Positions 26,173-37,043 are shown, counted from the stretch's first letter. The stretch is 64,000 bases of DNA from Viscum album (GCA_963277665.1 OY728143.1:1121206110-1121270109), one strand, 5' to 3'. Numbers and translations: made by a program. The notes: a model not told the origin generated them from the letters alone.

Positions 26173-27240
26173 ATGGCGCCTAGTGGAAGGAATGGAAACC
26201 GTATCAATGCACGCACTCCGTGTAGGAATTGCCCTCATACTCAGGATAATTATGGTGGAGCTAGTGATACAACTGGTGCTGATCAGCTTCTCACCGTACT
26301 GGGACAACTCACGCAGGTTATGAATAACAACCTTACTCGTATGGAGCACCCTGATCCGCAACGTGGAGGATCAATGCTAGACCGTTTCATGAGGCAACAA
26401 CCGCCAACCTTCAATGGGAGTACAAATCCTATAGTAGCTGAGCAATGGATAAATTCCTTAGAGAAAATATTCCATGCCCTGGGGAGTAGTGAAAGGGAGA
26501 ATGTTGTCATGGCAGTTTACCGCCTCACTGGAGATGCCGATCAATGGTGGTCACTAATTCAAAACACAAAGGAAGATGATGAATTAACAAACATGGAATG
26601 GCAGGAGTTCAAAGAGCTGTTCTTAGAAAAATACTTTCCTCGAGACCATCGAGCGGATATGGAAAGGCAATTTTTGAGTCTGAGACAAAAGGAGGATGAG
26701 AATGTCGCAAAGTATGAGGCTAACTTTACAAGGTTAGCAAGGCATGCTGTAGATTATATACGTAACCCAAGAAGTAAGATTGATCGTTTCTTTGATGGGT
26801 TAAAACCATTTCTCCGTCGAGCTCTAGTGTCACAATCTTTCTCAACATACGAAGATATAGTCTCATGTGCTATCAAGACAGAAAAGGAATTCTCTAAGTC
26901 TTATGACAACAAAGTAAAGCAAGAGAAGAAGAGAACGGTGGAACAAGAGACAGATAAAGGGAAAAAGGGAAAGAAGGATTTTCCATTATGTGATAATTGT
27001 GGGAAGAATCACCCTGGTACTTGCCTAAAAGGAATGGGAGTCTGTTATAAATGTGGAGAAAAAGGTCACCAGGCACGTGATTGCAAGGGAAAGAAAGAGG
27101 CTGTCAAAGTTGAATGCTACAATTGTAGAGAAATGGGTCATTATGCAAATGAATGTCCTAAGCGTCAAGGAAACTTACCTCAGAAAAGGACAAGGGATCA
27201 AGGACAATCTTATGCTATTACTACAGTTGAAGCAGAATAA
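26173..27240 (+). CDS. gag: Intact Gag of element A (355 residues)
   Basis: Structural nucleocapsid/capsid protein of a Ty3/gypsy element, forming the cytoplasmic virus-like particle that holds element RNA. The start ATGGCG at 26173 is in good context and its N-terminus (MAPSGRNGNR) is identical to that of B. Residues about 65-235 form the retrotransposon Gag domain, with QWWSLIQ, the EFKELFLEKYFP block and YEANFTRL. A basic Lys-rich stretch (about 245-270) leads to three knuckles: C-X2-C-X3-H-X3-C at 273-284, an unusual spacing, then CYKCGEKGHQARDC (291-304) and CYNCREMGHYANEC (315-328). About 83 percent identical to B over the first 215 residues by eye. No frameshift or stop. It ends at VEAE, where B continues to protease. 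Confidence 0.93.
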   Translation: MAPSGRNGNRINARTPCRNCPHTQDNYGGASDTTGADQLLTVLGQLTQVMNNNLTRMEHPDPQRGGSMLDRFMRQQPPTFNGSTNPIVAEQWINSLEKIFHALGSSERENVVMAVYRLTGDADQWWSLIQNTKEDDELTNMEWQEFKELFLEKYFPRDHRADMERQFLSLRQKEDENVAKYEANFTRLARHAVDYIRNPRSKIDRFFDGLKPFLRRALVSQSFSTYEDIVSCAIKTEKEFSKSYDNKVKQEKKRTVEQETDKGKKGKKDFPLCDNCGKNHPGTCLKGMGVCYKCGEKGHQARDCKGKKEAVKVECYNCREMGHYANECPKRQGNLPQKRTRDQGQSYAITTVEAE

Positions 27241-28270
27241 CTAATGTATTGGTGCTTTTGGACTCAAGGATTATATTCTGGTTATAAGAATAATGTAATA
27301 TATATATATGGATTGTACTGCATTACTTTTTTATTTCAGTAAGGTTTTAATATGATTAAGGTAATCATATTTTTGGTATGTGACAATAAGAGAAACATTT
27401 CTTTGTTTGGGGAATCTGATAAATTGATTTTGGAATTAAGAGACCTTTTAGAGAAAGTCTGGACAGAGGTATTTTGGATAACTATAAAGGTTGGAGTGGA
27501 TTAAGTTGATTTTTGGATAGTATGGTTTAAGGTTAAAAAATTTATGAAGATTATTTTTGGAGTATTATAATACTACAGTTTTAGGAAAAGGACAACCTGC
27601 AGGGTGGGGCATAAACCGTCGCGTCAGACAAAGCTGTAGGAATCGAACCCACAATCAAAGTGCGACAGGCCTTTATTTCCTACCACTAGCCTACAGGAAG
27701 TCCCTGGTTATTACAAAATAATTTTACTAATCTAAATGGTATGTGTTAACCTTTGGTACCTTATACAATTAGGATAAATAGAATATTTTTGAGTTCTGTT
27801 ACCATTTGGAGTAAAAGATGGGTTTGTGGTAAAAATTCATTAATGAATGAAAGTATACATAACAAGTATGTATATTCCCTTACGTTCTTAGTAAATCTCC
27901 TAAATAAAATCCTCAACATTATAAAAGGTAACTTAAAACAAAAATGTTGTCGGTTAACTTTTCCAACTAGGGATTCAATGACCGTTTAACCAATCACAAG
28001 TTTGTGATTTTCTTGTGGTTAAACTTTCTCCTAATCCTGTTTTCTATAACTCCCCATCAGATCTTGATGGTTTGTTTCTCCTCCATATCCATATTTTCAT
28101 AGAATCCTATAATGGGCTATATCGGGTGACCTTTGTACTTATCCTGCTTTCTTTTAATGTTATATATTTATTAACCTTATTTTCGATGTGGGTTTTCCTC
28201 AAAGGTATTTTCTCTTTTCAACCTTTTATTTTCCAAGAAAAATTTCAAATTGCGAGGACGCAATTTATTG
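27241..28270 (+). mobile_element. Non-coding 3' interior of element A in place of pol
   Basis: About 1 kb between gag and the polypurine tract with no protease, RT, RNase H or integrase motif in any frame. The first bases after gag (GGTGCTTTTGGACTCAAGG) could be a scrap of the protease start, but this is weak. A tRNA-like SINE head lies inside at about 27585-27710. The last 40 bp, with GCGAGGACGC, resemble the end of B's interior. Confidence 0.7.
27585..27710 (-). mobile_element. tRNA-derived SINE-like sequence with pol III A and B boxes
   Basis: On the minus strand an A-box-like TAGGCTAGTGGTAGG (27693 to 27679) is followed after 29 bases by a perfect B box GGTTCGATTCC (27649 to 27639) in a T-arm-like context with pairing flanks. 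This is the internal pol III promoter layout of tRNA genes and tRNA-derived SINEs. The acceptor stem does not close, so it is not a working tRNA gene. The 3' end of the SINE and target duplications are not clear; the outer limits are approximate. Confidence 0.6.
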
Positions 28271-28283
28271 AAGGAGGGGAGAA
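28271..28283 (+). other. Polypurine tract of element A
   Basis: AAGGAGGGGAGAA immediately before the 3' LTR, identical to that of B at 59009-59021. It primes plus-strand DNA synthesis in this class. Confidence 0.9.
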
Positions 28284-31200
28284 TGTAACACCCCGAGCTT
28301 CCACGATACGCTTCTCATTCAATAATACAATAGCTTGCATTGTACGCAACTTCGAGTTCTAAAACATCGCGACAAATCAAAGTAGCCGTTATGAATAGTA
28401 ATAACCACTTTTTAAAATTATAGAAATTTTATATTTCAAAATGGACTTCATTTTTGTATTCCTAATATTGAAATTAGCCTATGTTGAATTTTTTGTAATT
28501 TTCTGAGAACTTCAAAATTTTTATGAATAGTGAAAAATACTTAAAACAACTTTTTTAATCAAAATAATTCATAGTGATAAATTATACTATTGAGTGGTTT
28601 TAGAGTATAATTAGAATATATTTTTACCATTTTATCCAATGGTGGTCATTAGAATTAATTTGACATTGAAATTGGACATAAACAATTGTCAATCTTTTGA
28701 TATAAATTGTTTCTTAAAAACACGCTATTTTTTGTGACAGCGGGAATTAATTATAAAATTAATTAATGCAACTAATATGTTTGGAATTTTGTAAAATAGA
28801 CATCATTTTTCAATTCGGAATATCAATTATAGCTTAGGGTGAAATTTTGGCCTTATTCTGAAAAACTTCAATTTTTGATGAATAGTGAAACCACTAAGTG
28901 GTTGTTAAATAACTGATTTTTCGTTTAAATGAAATATTACCACTTCTGTGATTTGATTTTCAAAAATCCGACATACATGGTTGTCATAAAGAAGTAAAAT
29001 GTGGTTCAATGGGATAAAAATAATTTTTTGGTGAATAGTAACTTATTAAGTTCTTAATCACGATTAGTGGTAATTAGGGTAGTTTAAGGTATAAATAATA
29101 CTTTAATAATATTAAATGACCTAGACACATGTCCCAACCTCATTTGTTGTGTCATGGCCGACCAAGACAAGCCATGGCCTAACTTGGGGACCCCATGGAT
29201 CCACTTTTGTTGGGAAATAACATAAATTACTTTTTATTTAATGTTAAAGTGAAAATGACACTAACATAAAGTGTTTTACTAAAACAATTTTTAAGTAGGG
29301 TTACACAAGTCCAAATTTTGATTATAAATAGTCATTGGAAAGATAAAAAGATTTCCTATATCATAGTATTTTTTTTTATAATTTTTAGACATTAAATAAA
29401 TTTAATTATTTATGACATAATAATGATGCAGCGATGACATCATTATTTGACGATTTAAATAAAATGGAAAGGTAATATAAAATCTATGAACTACACATGG
29501 CCAAAACCAATTGGCTGAGTGGATTTCGATGCCTTATCACCTTATCCACGAATTCTATCAATGTGGGACCTTTTAAAACCGAAACACATTTTCAAATAAT
29601 GTAATGTTCCTTTACTTTCCAAAAGTGCCCTTCCTCTCCTCTTATAAAAGGCCCCCACCTCTACCTCATTTCACACACTCTTCAAGCCATTGGCTCGGCC
29701 AACCCCTGCCCATTTGCTCTCTCCACATCCCTCTCCTCATCCTAGAGGATTCCCTTTGGGGAGAATCCTTTCAAAGGAAGCCTTTAGGCTCAACTCAAAA
29801 GGAGTTACACTTTTTAAGGTAATTCATTCTCTCATGTTCTTTTGTTTTATTTTGCTTCTCCAACCCCCTAAACTCTTTTTATTTACTTCTTTTGTAACAA
29901 CACCAGTATCTTAAATATACTAGGATGTTGTTATAAGATTTATTTGAGCTACACTTCCACACAACTACATCAAATGGTTAAAGAACATAAGGTTTCCGTG
30001 GATGGCGAAATTCTGCCTCCCGAAACGATGATTGTTCAACACTCATTTAACACCTTCAAAGGTGGCCATTATGATGTCACTATTTTTATATATGATATAT
30101 AATATGTTTATGTTTTCCTTAAGCTTCTGTTTTTTTCATTTTGGGCATACCTTTATGGTTTCCATTATGGGTAAAACACGATATCTTCATTTTAGGAAGC
30201 GCGGACTACCGCCCCCTGAAAGTGATTTGATTCGTTAATACCATATGTGGGATGTGTGAAGGATAAAGTTAATGATATTATATATGTTATTATACTGGAA
30301 TTATAATATACTCTCATATCATTATGATTCCATTCCAGAAAATATGAAATAGAAATGGAAGTAGCGTTCATGCGTACGTACGGCTTACCGTCTCCATGAA
30401 CGGTGCATTTCATTTCTTACCTCTAAATGTGATGTAATATTATAAATGAATGTATGTACTGGATATATATGACATATATGATATCTAAATCATGAATACC
30501 ATTCTGGATATAATGAACCTTTGACCAAATTAACAACATGTAAGTGTAAGAAGCCTATTTTTGACTTAAGAACCAAATACCGACAAAATGAACATTATTA
30601 ACTTAAATAATTACATAATGTTCATATCATTGTAATAAGTGATATAATAAGGATAATGAAGTTGAAAATGGTTCTTAATAAGGTATATATTAACTCTAGT
30701 TTATTATTCATGAGGTTAAAGAATGGTTGAGTCAAGTCAGACACGAGGTAAGGGAACTTCTTAACCCAACTTCCATTCTTTGGGTTAATCTCCTACTTTC
30801 CGATTATGTCATGATATTATTATGTATTATTTTGTATTTTTACTTTCTTTATGTGTACCTATAGTGAATACACATAATAGATCTATTTTATTCTAAAAAT
30901 GATCTTTTTAAGGACTTCGTCTCAATCACCATCCACTGAGACATATTTGGTTTTATACACAACTTTCTTTTATACGGTGTATAAACCCCTTTGACTTTTA
31001 CGTTTATTCAAAAGGAATCTTTTTTATACGAAGTGTTTTGCTAAACGACAAAAGGGAATGTTTTTCTTTCCGTACTTATGCGGCGACAACGACTTCTCCA
31101 CCGCCGTGACCACTATTTGAGTTTCGGCTTCCTCTAAAAGCCATCTTTTTTTTAATGAAAAATAAATACAAAGTTTTAACTTTCTTTTATTTTGGTATTG

Positions 31201-32036
31201 AAAATGGTTTTGAAAGAGTTTTTATCAATGTGTTGTATTGATATCTTGTGATTGAAATGTGGAAATGTTATGTTTCCTTTATGCATGTTTTATGTGATAT
31301 GATTATGTTATGGTTTATGATATGTTTAAACCTATTCATATGAGGAATGTATTGGACTTAATAAGTGACGGGTGGAGCCCGCTATAGCTCCTCGATGCAT
31401 CGGTAGGTCTCATGAGACAACTAGACGTGGAATTGGCCGAGGCCCTTTCCCATTTTGAGTTATGGTTTTGGCCGAGGCCTTAATCATTTTAGATGTCTTG
31501 GCCGAGGCCTTGACAAAGTGTTTCAGAATGTCTGGCATTATACATTCCCTCATTATGAAAGTGGTTATTGATATTACATGTGATTATTCGACCAGTAGAA
31601 TATCCATGTGAAGAAGTAAATGGCATTATCTCATTTTACTTTTGCCATATTATGTTGAAGTTCATGTTTAAGAGGCTTTTGTTTTAGTTATACATTGCCT
31701 TAAATGTTAATGTTTATTTATGAAAGCTTCCGCATTATTGTTATCCTTACTGAGCATTTGAGCTCACCCCTTTCAATGTTTAAAAATTTTTCCAGGTTGT
31801 GAAGAAGTATTTTATGACTGACTTGCAAGAATAATCAGTGAAGATATGAGTGTGGAATATGAAGACCATGTTTTTTTGTAGTTTGTTTAATTATGATGTA
31901 ATGAAAGACTTATGAATGTATCTAGTGTTTCCAAGGCTACTAAACTAATCGGTCTTTCGAGACTTGATCTTTTGGGATCATGCCAATGTTACGAAGTAAT
32001 GCACCGGCTCTGGGTAGCTGGGGTCGGGGCGTTACA
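28284..32036 (+). repeat. 3' LTR of element A, 3753 bp
   Basis: Same length as the 5' LTR and the same sequence except for 8 substitutions seen by eye. TATA box at 29643-29650, hairpins at 30188-30224 and 30365-30402, palindrome cluster at 31374-31418. Confidence 0.95.
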
Positions 32037-32041
32037 TTATG
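32037..32041. repeat. Target-site duplication of element A, right copy (TTATG)
   Basis: Identical to 21915-21919. Beyond it the LTR of element F resumes. Confidence 0.95.
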
Positions 32042-32070
32042 TATGAAATTAATTTTTGAATTATCCTTTT

Positions 32071-32101
<31 letters not shown>

Positions 32102-32184
32102 TGAACAATTTCATGTGGCTTGTGAAATGAAAAATATTGAAAAGGTAAATTTATTTGAAAAAAATAAAAATCGGAGGGTGTTGC
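32042..32184 (-). repeat. Remainder of the F 5' LTR beyond element A
   Basis: Matches 15040-15180 (CTTGAAATGAATAAAA-like stretch, then the GGGTGTT end). It contains an AT dinucleotide run at about 32075-32100. Confidence 0.65.
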
Positions 32185-33814
32185 TTCAGAAGATAGATCC
32201 CTGTGAGCGTAAATATTTTACCCATGATAAAAAATTGGTGGAGGTATTATTTTACATGATTTTTTAAGACATTTACTCATTGGTGAGTGTTTTTTGGCCT
32301 TCATTGATCATAATAGTCTTTGTATTGTTTTCCCTCAACGTGACTTGTTCTTGTACACGCATTGATGGATTGAGTTCTTGTAGTAATATGACATTATTAT
32401 TTTGTAATCACATGGGAAGTGGAATATTGTAGATAATGAACTGATTAAATTATGGCATTGTGATACATTTCATTAGTCATGTGTTTCCTATAGTGTTATG
32501 CGAGAAAATACAACATTTTATTTAGATAAGAGAGAAATCTGTGGTAGAGGCTGTCTTTTTCAGATGTTGGTTTAGTCAAATATAGTGTAGTAAGTAGATG
32601 AATCCTAGTTCAGGGATAATGAATTGAAGGTCGAGAGATTCCTTGTAGTTTACGGCGAAGCCCCTGATTGTTTCTATGAAGATGAATTTCATTGAGTGTT
32701 GTTTCAAGGAAGGGTATTAATTAATTTTGGTTATTCATGATATGGTTATCAGGGAGTTCCATAATTCTCCATTGGTTGTAAATCCTTGCCTGAAAAAGAT
32801 GAACATATATTTGAGAGATTAGTTTCAGTGGCCTTGGATAAAGCATGATGTTTCAGGGTTTTCGTCTTGATATTCTGTGTTCCAGATGTTGAGAGAAATC
32901 ACCATATTCCTAGATGTTTTCTCCAGTTGTAAGATGTTTCTCAATGGAAGTGGGATGCCATATCTATGGACTATGGAATCTAATAAAATTGACCTCAAGG
33001 AGGATATTACACTATAAAGGTGGTATTCAATCATCTGATTAAATCATCCCACTTTATAGGGATCAAGGAGTTGATCTTATTGGGGTTTTTAGGTGTAGAA
33101 TATGGAGAAGGTAGTGGGACTCTAGTGGGACCTGAGGGTGATCGTTTCCAATAAATATCCACAATTTAAAAATAGTGTGTGGAGAGGTGTCTAGTATGCT
33201 TTTGGATCTTAGCTATTCTTTATAATTTATTTTCATCCACAGAAGGATGGTCTGATAGAGCGAACCAACCATAGTTTTTTTGACATTTTTCACTCTTCTT
33301 TCTAGAATTTTGGTTGTTTTTAGATGAGTCATATTCCCTTGATATAGTACACTTATAATTATAGTTTCAACTCCACTATTGATGTGTTTCCATTTGATTC
33401 CTTGTATAGCATACCATTCTGTTCTCCATCGATCTGAACTTGAGTTAGTGAGTGGGTAATTATAAGGTTACAATTAGTGTAGAATATCAGAGAGTTGGAT
33501 CATGTGATTCATGAGAGGATGAAAGTAGTGCATGATTTTCATAAATCCATTGTCGATCATAAGATGTGACCATTTGATATTGATAACGAGGATGATGTGT
33601 TCCTCAAAGTGACTCTCCATACCATTGAGTGAGGTTTTGGCCATGATATTATCTTTATCCCAAATTTTTGAGGCCATTCGATGTGATAGCTCATATTGGA
33701 GCCGTGGAGTATCATATAGTGCTTCCCCCAAAGATGAATTGAATACATAATGTTTTTTACATGTCACATCTTCAATGTTATCTTTACTGATACTATCACA
33801 TCATTGATTGGGGT
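32185..33814 (+). pseudogene. Element E RNase H and integrase remnant
   Basis: Continues the pol match that stopped at 10958: 32190-32260 matches D's [13 protein letters not shown] stretch, 32330-32345 its FSQRDL stretch, 32700-32850 the integrase zinc-binding region, and 33240-33270 the GQTERTIQ region (read here as DGLIERTNH). The frame is broken many times. It ends where D is inserted; the homology to D's pol end resumes at 45035. Integrase would have joined element DNA to the chromosome. Confidence 0.7.
33810..33814. repeat. Target-site duplication of element D, left copy (GGGGT)
   Basis: GGGGT precedes the LTR start at 33815 and recurs at 45030-45034 after the LTR end. Confidence 0.85.
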
Positions 33815-33917
33815 TGTAATGTCCCAGACCTCTCTGGCCCATTACTTAGTCAAAAAGAAGGTCAAGAAGTGTTTTGGAGGGTAAAATGGACTTTTCCACA
33901 CTTTCCATAATTTTTAA

Positions 33918-34296
33918 ACTACACTCCGTTTAGTTTGAGTACACGCCGTGTACCCTCTTGCCGGGTATACCCCATGTTGCAGATTGTGTCCTTTCCGTGT
34001 GCAATAAATGGGTGCACGCCATGTGACCAGTTCTACACACCGTGTAGACCTTCCCCGCGTACGCGTTACCAGTAAATGGACGTGTACCATGTTGGAGCCG
34101 TGTCCTTGCCGTGTGCAATAAATGAGTACACGCCGTGTGTCTAAACTACACGCCGTGTAGTCCTTCCCCGCGTATGAATTACCTTCAAACCGTGTGTTGA
34201 CCAGTCAACGGCCGCAGAACCGTGTTGGAGGCCGTGTGGAGACCGTCTGAAAACGGCCGAGTACACGCCGTGTACCATAAGTACACACTGTGTACT
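33918..34296 (+). promoter_or_regulatory. Palindromic motif array in the U3 of D
   Basis: About ten copies of a TACACGCCGTGTA-like motif (TACACG and CGTGTA arms around one base), for example at 33940-33952 and about 34260-34275, all upstream of the TATA box. The same array is at 42178-42555 in the 3' LTR. Repeated palindromes just upstream of a core promoter suggest transcription-factor sites; this is inference. Confidence 0.6.
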
Positions 34297-34311
34297 TTTT
34301 CTTTTCACTCC

Positions 34312-34319
34312 TATAAAAG
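34312..34319 (+). promoter_or_regulatory. TATA box of element D, 5' LTR
   Basis: TATAAAAG, followed at once by an inverted repeat AGGAGGGG-T-CCCCTCCT (34318-34334). The 3' LTR copy is at 42570-42577. Confidence 0.8.
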
Positions 34320-35883
34320 GAGGGGTCCCCTCCTCCTTTCAACTCACACCTCACCTCCCCTCTCCTCTGAGCAGAGCTCTCTCAAGAGACCGAAGGCTCT
34401 TTCTTCCATAACTATTTCGTCCGAGCTCCGATTTATGATCCGTCAGCGGCCACGGGATCGTAACGACGTGCCCGAACTTCCAAGCTTGGATTAATTGTCT
34501 TTACTTAGACTTTTCCTCTCCAACTTCCAACCGAGGAGGTTTTTCGGGGATGCCGATGAACTTCTTATAAAGTTGATCCGGGGGAGCATTGTGACCAGAA
34601 CCTGTTGAGGTAGGGATCATACCTTCGTCTCTCTAATTTGTGCATCATGCGGGGTGGGTATCCTTTTTGTTTTCATGAGAAATGGTTGAACCTGTAAATA
34701 AAGATAATAACTGGTTAAATAACGGGGATGGGATGTTTGTGATTGCTGTTACTTTACCTTTTATATCCTGTAATATTATGTTGTGAAATGAATAGGCTTA
34801 TGGATACTAAAAATCGTGGTCATTGGGGGCCTTTTCTTGCGCAATAAAATGTTTCCCTATCTTTCTAGACCATTTTTGTGAGTGGAACTTTGTTGAATGT
34901 GTAAATTGGTTAATCACTTAAATTTGACTGTTTAAATGAAAATCTGGAACCCTTGTGTGGTCACCCCGGTTAAACAAAATGGAATAATTAACATGTGGGT
35001 GTTGGATTGGTTACGTGGCATGTGATGGGGGTGTTTTGTGGGTTGTTGTGGATTGGGTGGGAAGCGGGGCTATGGTTGACTTGGTTGTGGGAAGGTGTGA
35101 ATGTTTAATGGTGATGGGCATCGGGGATGCGATAAATGATATTAAAGGGATATTGATGTTCGGGTTTCGGTGCAGTTGTGGTTATGGCGGTTGGTAGCGG
35201 GGCTGCAGGGTTGGGTTTTAATGTGAACGAACTATGGGTTGTGTTTAATAAATAATAAATGTGGAAGAGTTAATAAATTATGGGGCTTGGTAATGAAATA
35301 GAAATAATAATCAACGGGTTGGTTGGTTTTTAAGAAGGGTTTTGTTGTGCTGCTTTTGTTTCCCTAACTTGTTTTGTGGATGGCAGGGATATGTTTTACG
35401 AACGATTGAAGTGGTTGGTTATGGATAGATTCCCAGTAGTTAAGGAACTAAATAAGCTATTTTCTGCTGAAACATGAAAAACTTAATGGGGTTGGGGTTG
35501 TTTGTTGGGTGCGTGCTTCGTGGTAGTAGTGCAGAGGCACGTGCACAGTTTCTCTTTTTAGAAGCCATAAGTTGGGCTGAGTGGTTGCTACATATATATA
35601 TATATATATCTGTATCTTTTGTGTTTTATTGCACCACACCCATGTTAAGCACTTAGTGCTGAACACTCCCATTTCATGGGATAGGGTGTTTTCCCATAGT
35701 TACAAGCTCCTTCCTGCTCCTTCTCCCCTAGGCTGTGATGGCTTGAGGCGACCTTACACCCAATACTCTTTGGGTAGGTTTCGATTGGGGTGATTAGGCC
35801 CAAGACTCTTCGGGTAGGATTATAGGCTCTAATGGCATGAGGCGACCTTACACCTAAGACTCTTCAAGTAGGTTTCGATTTCA

Positions 35884-36021
35884 GGCCCAGGTGTCTTCGA
35901 GCGGGGATGTGGTTGTGGTTGTGAGGCCCAGGTGTGTGCGGGTGGGATGTGTGGTTGTGAGGCCCAGGTGTGTGCGGGCGGGATCCGTGGTTGTGAGGCC
36001 CAGGTGTGTACGGGCAGGGAG
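35884..36021 (+). repeat. GC-rich tandem array in the D 5' LTR, four units
   Basis: Units of about 34-44 bp beginning GGCCCAGGTGT. The matching array in the 3' LTR (44143-44380) has about six units. Confidence 0.8.
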
Positions 36022-36672
36022 AGTGTCACAGCGTCAGGACGTTCACCTATCTAATGGGAAATGGTGCGGGGTACCCAATACTCTTGTTCTTATACTAATA
36101 CTAATACCTGTTGTGATTGTGTTTTGGTGAGTATGGATGGTGAGGTTGGGAGGATAGATTTCCTCGTTAGTTTTTCTTCTGTTGTTCTCACGGGACATTA
36201 GGATGTCTCCCCACTTGTTCACAAGAGATTTAGGGTTCCCTACTGAGTATACTTGTATGCTCACCCTACGTTTACATTCAGGTTTCCAGGAGGACTACCA
36301 GGGCCGTGCGGGACCATACTAGTCAGACAGTTGGAGTTGTTTCAGTTTCTGTTCTCTTGTTTTCTTTTGGTATTGTACTTTTGAGCTTTCTTGTACTTGT
36401 ACATTGTTATAAAATTGTTTAAACATGCATGTGGTCTTTGTTTGGGTTTATTTATATACACGTGTTCTTTTTCCTTTTTGGTGTTTGACTTGTCCTATTT
36501 CCCGATCCTAAATAATAAATAAAGGGTAATGCCTCCCATATTTGTGAAAACTCATACCCTTGGTGCTAGTCGCCAACCCGGGGCCTACTGGAGGTGGGAC
36601 TCAGGGGTCATTATCTCCCTTTCACCATTGCCAGCTCAGGTGGGGCATCATTGGTGGGAGGGGTTCGTGAAA

Positions 36673-37043
36673 GAATGGTATCATAGGTGATGGTTGAAAT
36701 ATAGGATGGAGTCTGGAGTTAGGAATAGTGAGGAATGCAGGGGATGGTAAGGTGACAATGTTAGTCAATCTTGGTACGTGACATAAGCCAGGGAAGATCG
36801 GCTAGGACACGAGATTTTAGGGCCCCCCGTGATCCGATGCAAGGAATCTGAGCCTACCGAACGACCAAGTGAGACTACATTGATTGCAGGGTAGAGAACA
36901 TAGAGAAGGTACATGCATCATCATGATTGTGTTTTACATGATTTGGGTGTTTTGGAAAAGAAATTGAAATAAAATGATAAAAATAAAACCTTGAGTTTTT
37001 CCTTACTACTTGGTCTTAGGCGATCCTTGTTTACCATGTAGCT
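36673..37043 (+). other. Leader of element D with primer-binding site
   Basis: Three bases after the LTR end lies TGGTATCATAGG (36676-36687), an initiator-Met tRNA type primer site with mismatches. The rest of the leader has no open frame; parts match E's leader at 8140-8200. Confidence 0.7.

Larger units (their letters stand above)
21920..32036 (+). mobile_element. Element A: young gag-only LTR retrotransposon (TR-GAG type)
   Basis: A complete 10.1 kb element: perfect 5-bp target duplication, two LTRs of exactly 3753 bp with TG...CA ends, primer site, leader, one intact gag, a non-coding stretch and a polypurine tract. Pol is absent; the reading frame closes where Gag would pass into protease. 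By eye the LTRs differ at 8 sites with no indels (near 22781, 23397, 24046, 24347, 24360, 24814, 24936 and 25312), about 0.2 percent, so insertion is recent. Leader and gag closely match element B, whose relatives could have supplied the enzymes. Confidence 0.93.
10959..32184 (-). mobile_element. Element F: old minus-strand gag-only LTR element inside E
   Basis: Two long homologous blocks, 10959-15180 (4222 bp) and 17815-21919 plus 32042-32184 (about 4250 bp once A is removed), surround a 2.63 kb interior. On the minus strand the interior has a primer-site remnant beside 17814, gag zinc-knuckle remains at 16740-17020, and a purine tract complement (CCCCCT at about 15187-15192) beside 15180. 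The interior is too short for pol and is nearly the same length as that of A (2611 bp). LTR divergence is large. No clean target duplication is visible in E (GGAAA on the left, similar but not identical bases on the right). Confidence 0.75.
33815..36672 (+). repeat. 5' LTR of element D, 2858 bp
   Basis: Starts TGTAATGTCCC and ends CGTGAAA. It contains a U3 array of TACACGCCGTGTA-like motifs (33918-34296), a TATA box (34312-34319), an AT dinucleotide run (about 35590-35610), CGACCTTACACC-type repeats (35740-35880) and a GC-rich tandem array (35884-36021). Small open frames within it, including 34222-34494, cross the TATA box and are not credible genes. Confidence 0.92.

Noticed and set aside
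27639..27706. Functional tRNA gene on the minus strand
   Set aside because: The A and B boxes are good but the acceptor stem does not close, so a tRNA-derived SINE head fits better.
28015..28362. 115-residue open frame running from the A interior into its 3' LTR
   Set aside because: It crosses the polypurine tract and LTR border, and its second half equals the LTR start frame at 21810-21998. It is chance reading of non-coding sequence.
32042..32267. 95-residue open frame at 31980-32267 as a gene
   Set aside because: It joins the end of the A LTR, the rest of the F LTR with an AT run, and the E RNase H remnant, so it is a chimera made by insertions.
34318..34334. AGGAGGGG-T-CCCCTCCT inverted repeat as a terminator
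   Set aside because: It lies directly at the TATA box of D, where a terminator makes no sense, and it is imperfect in the 3' LTR copy.
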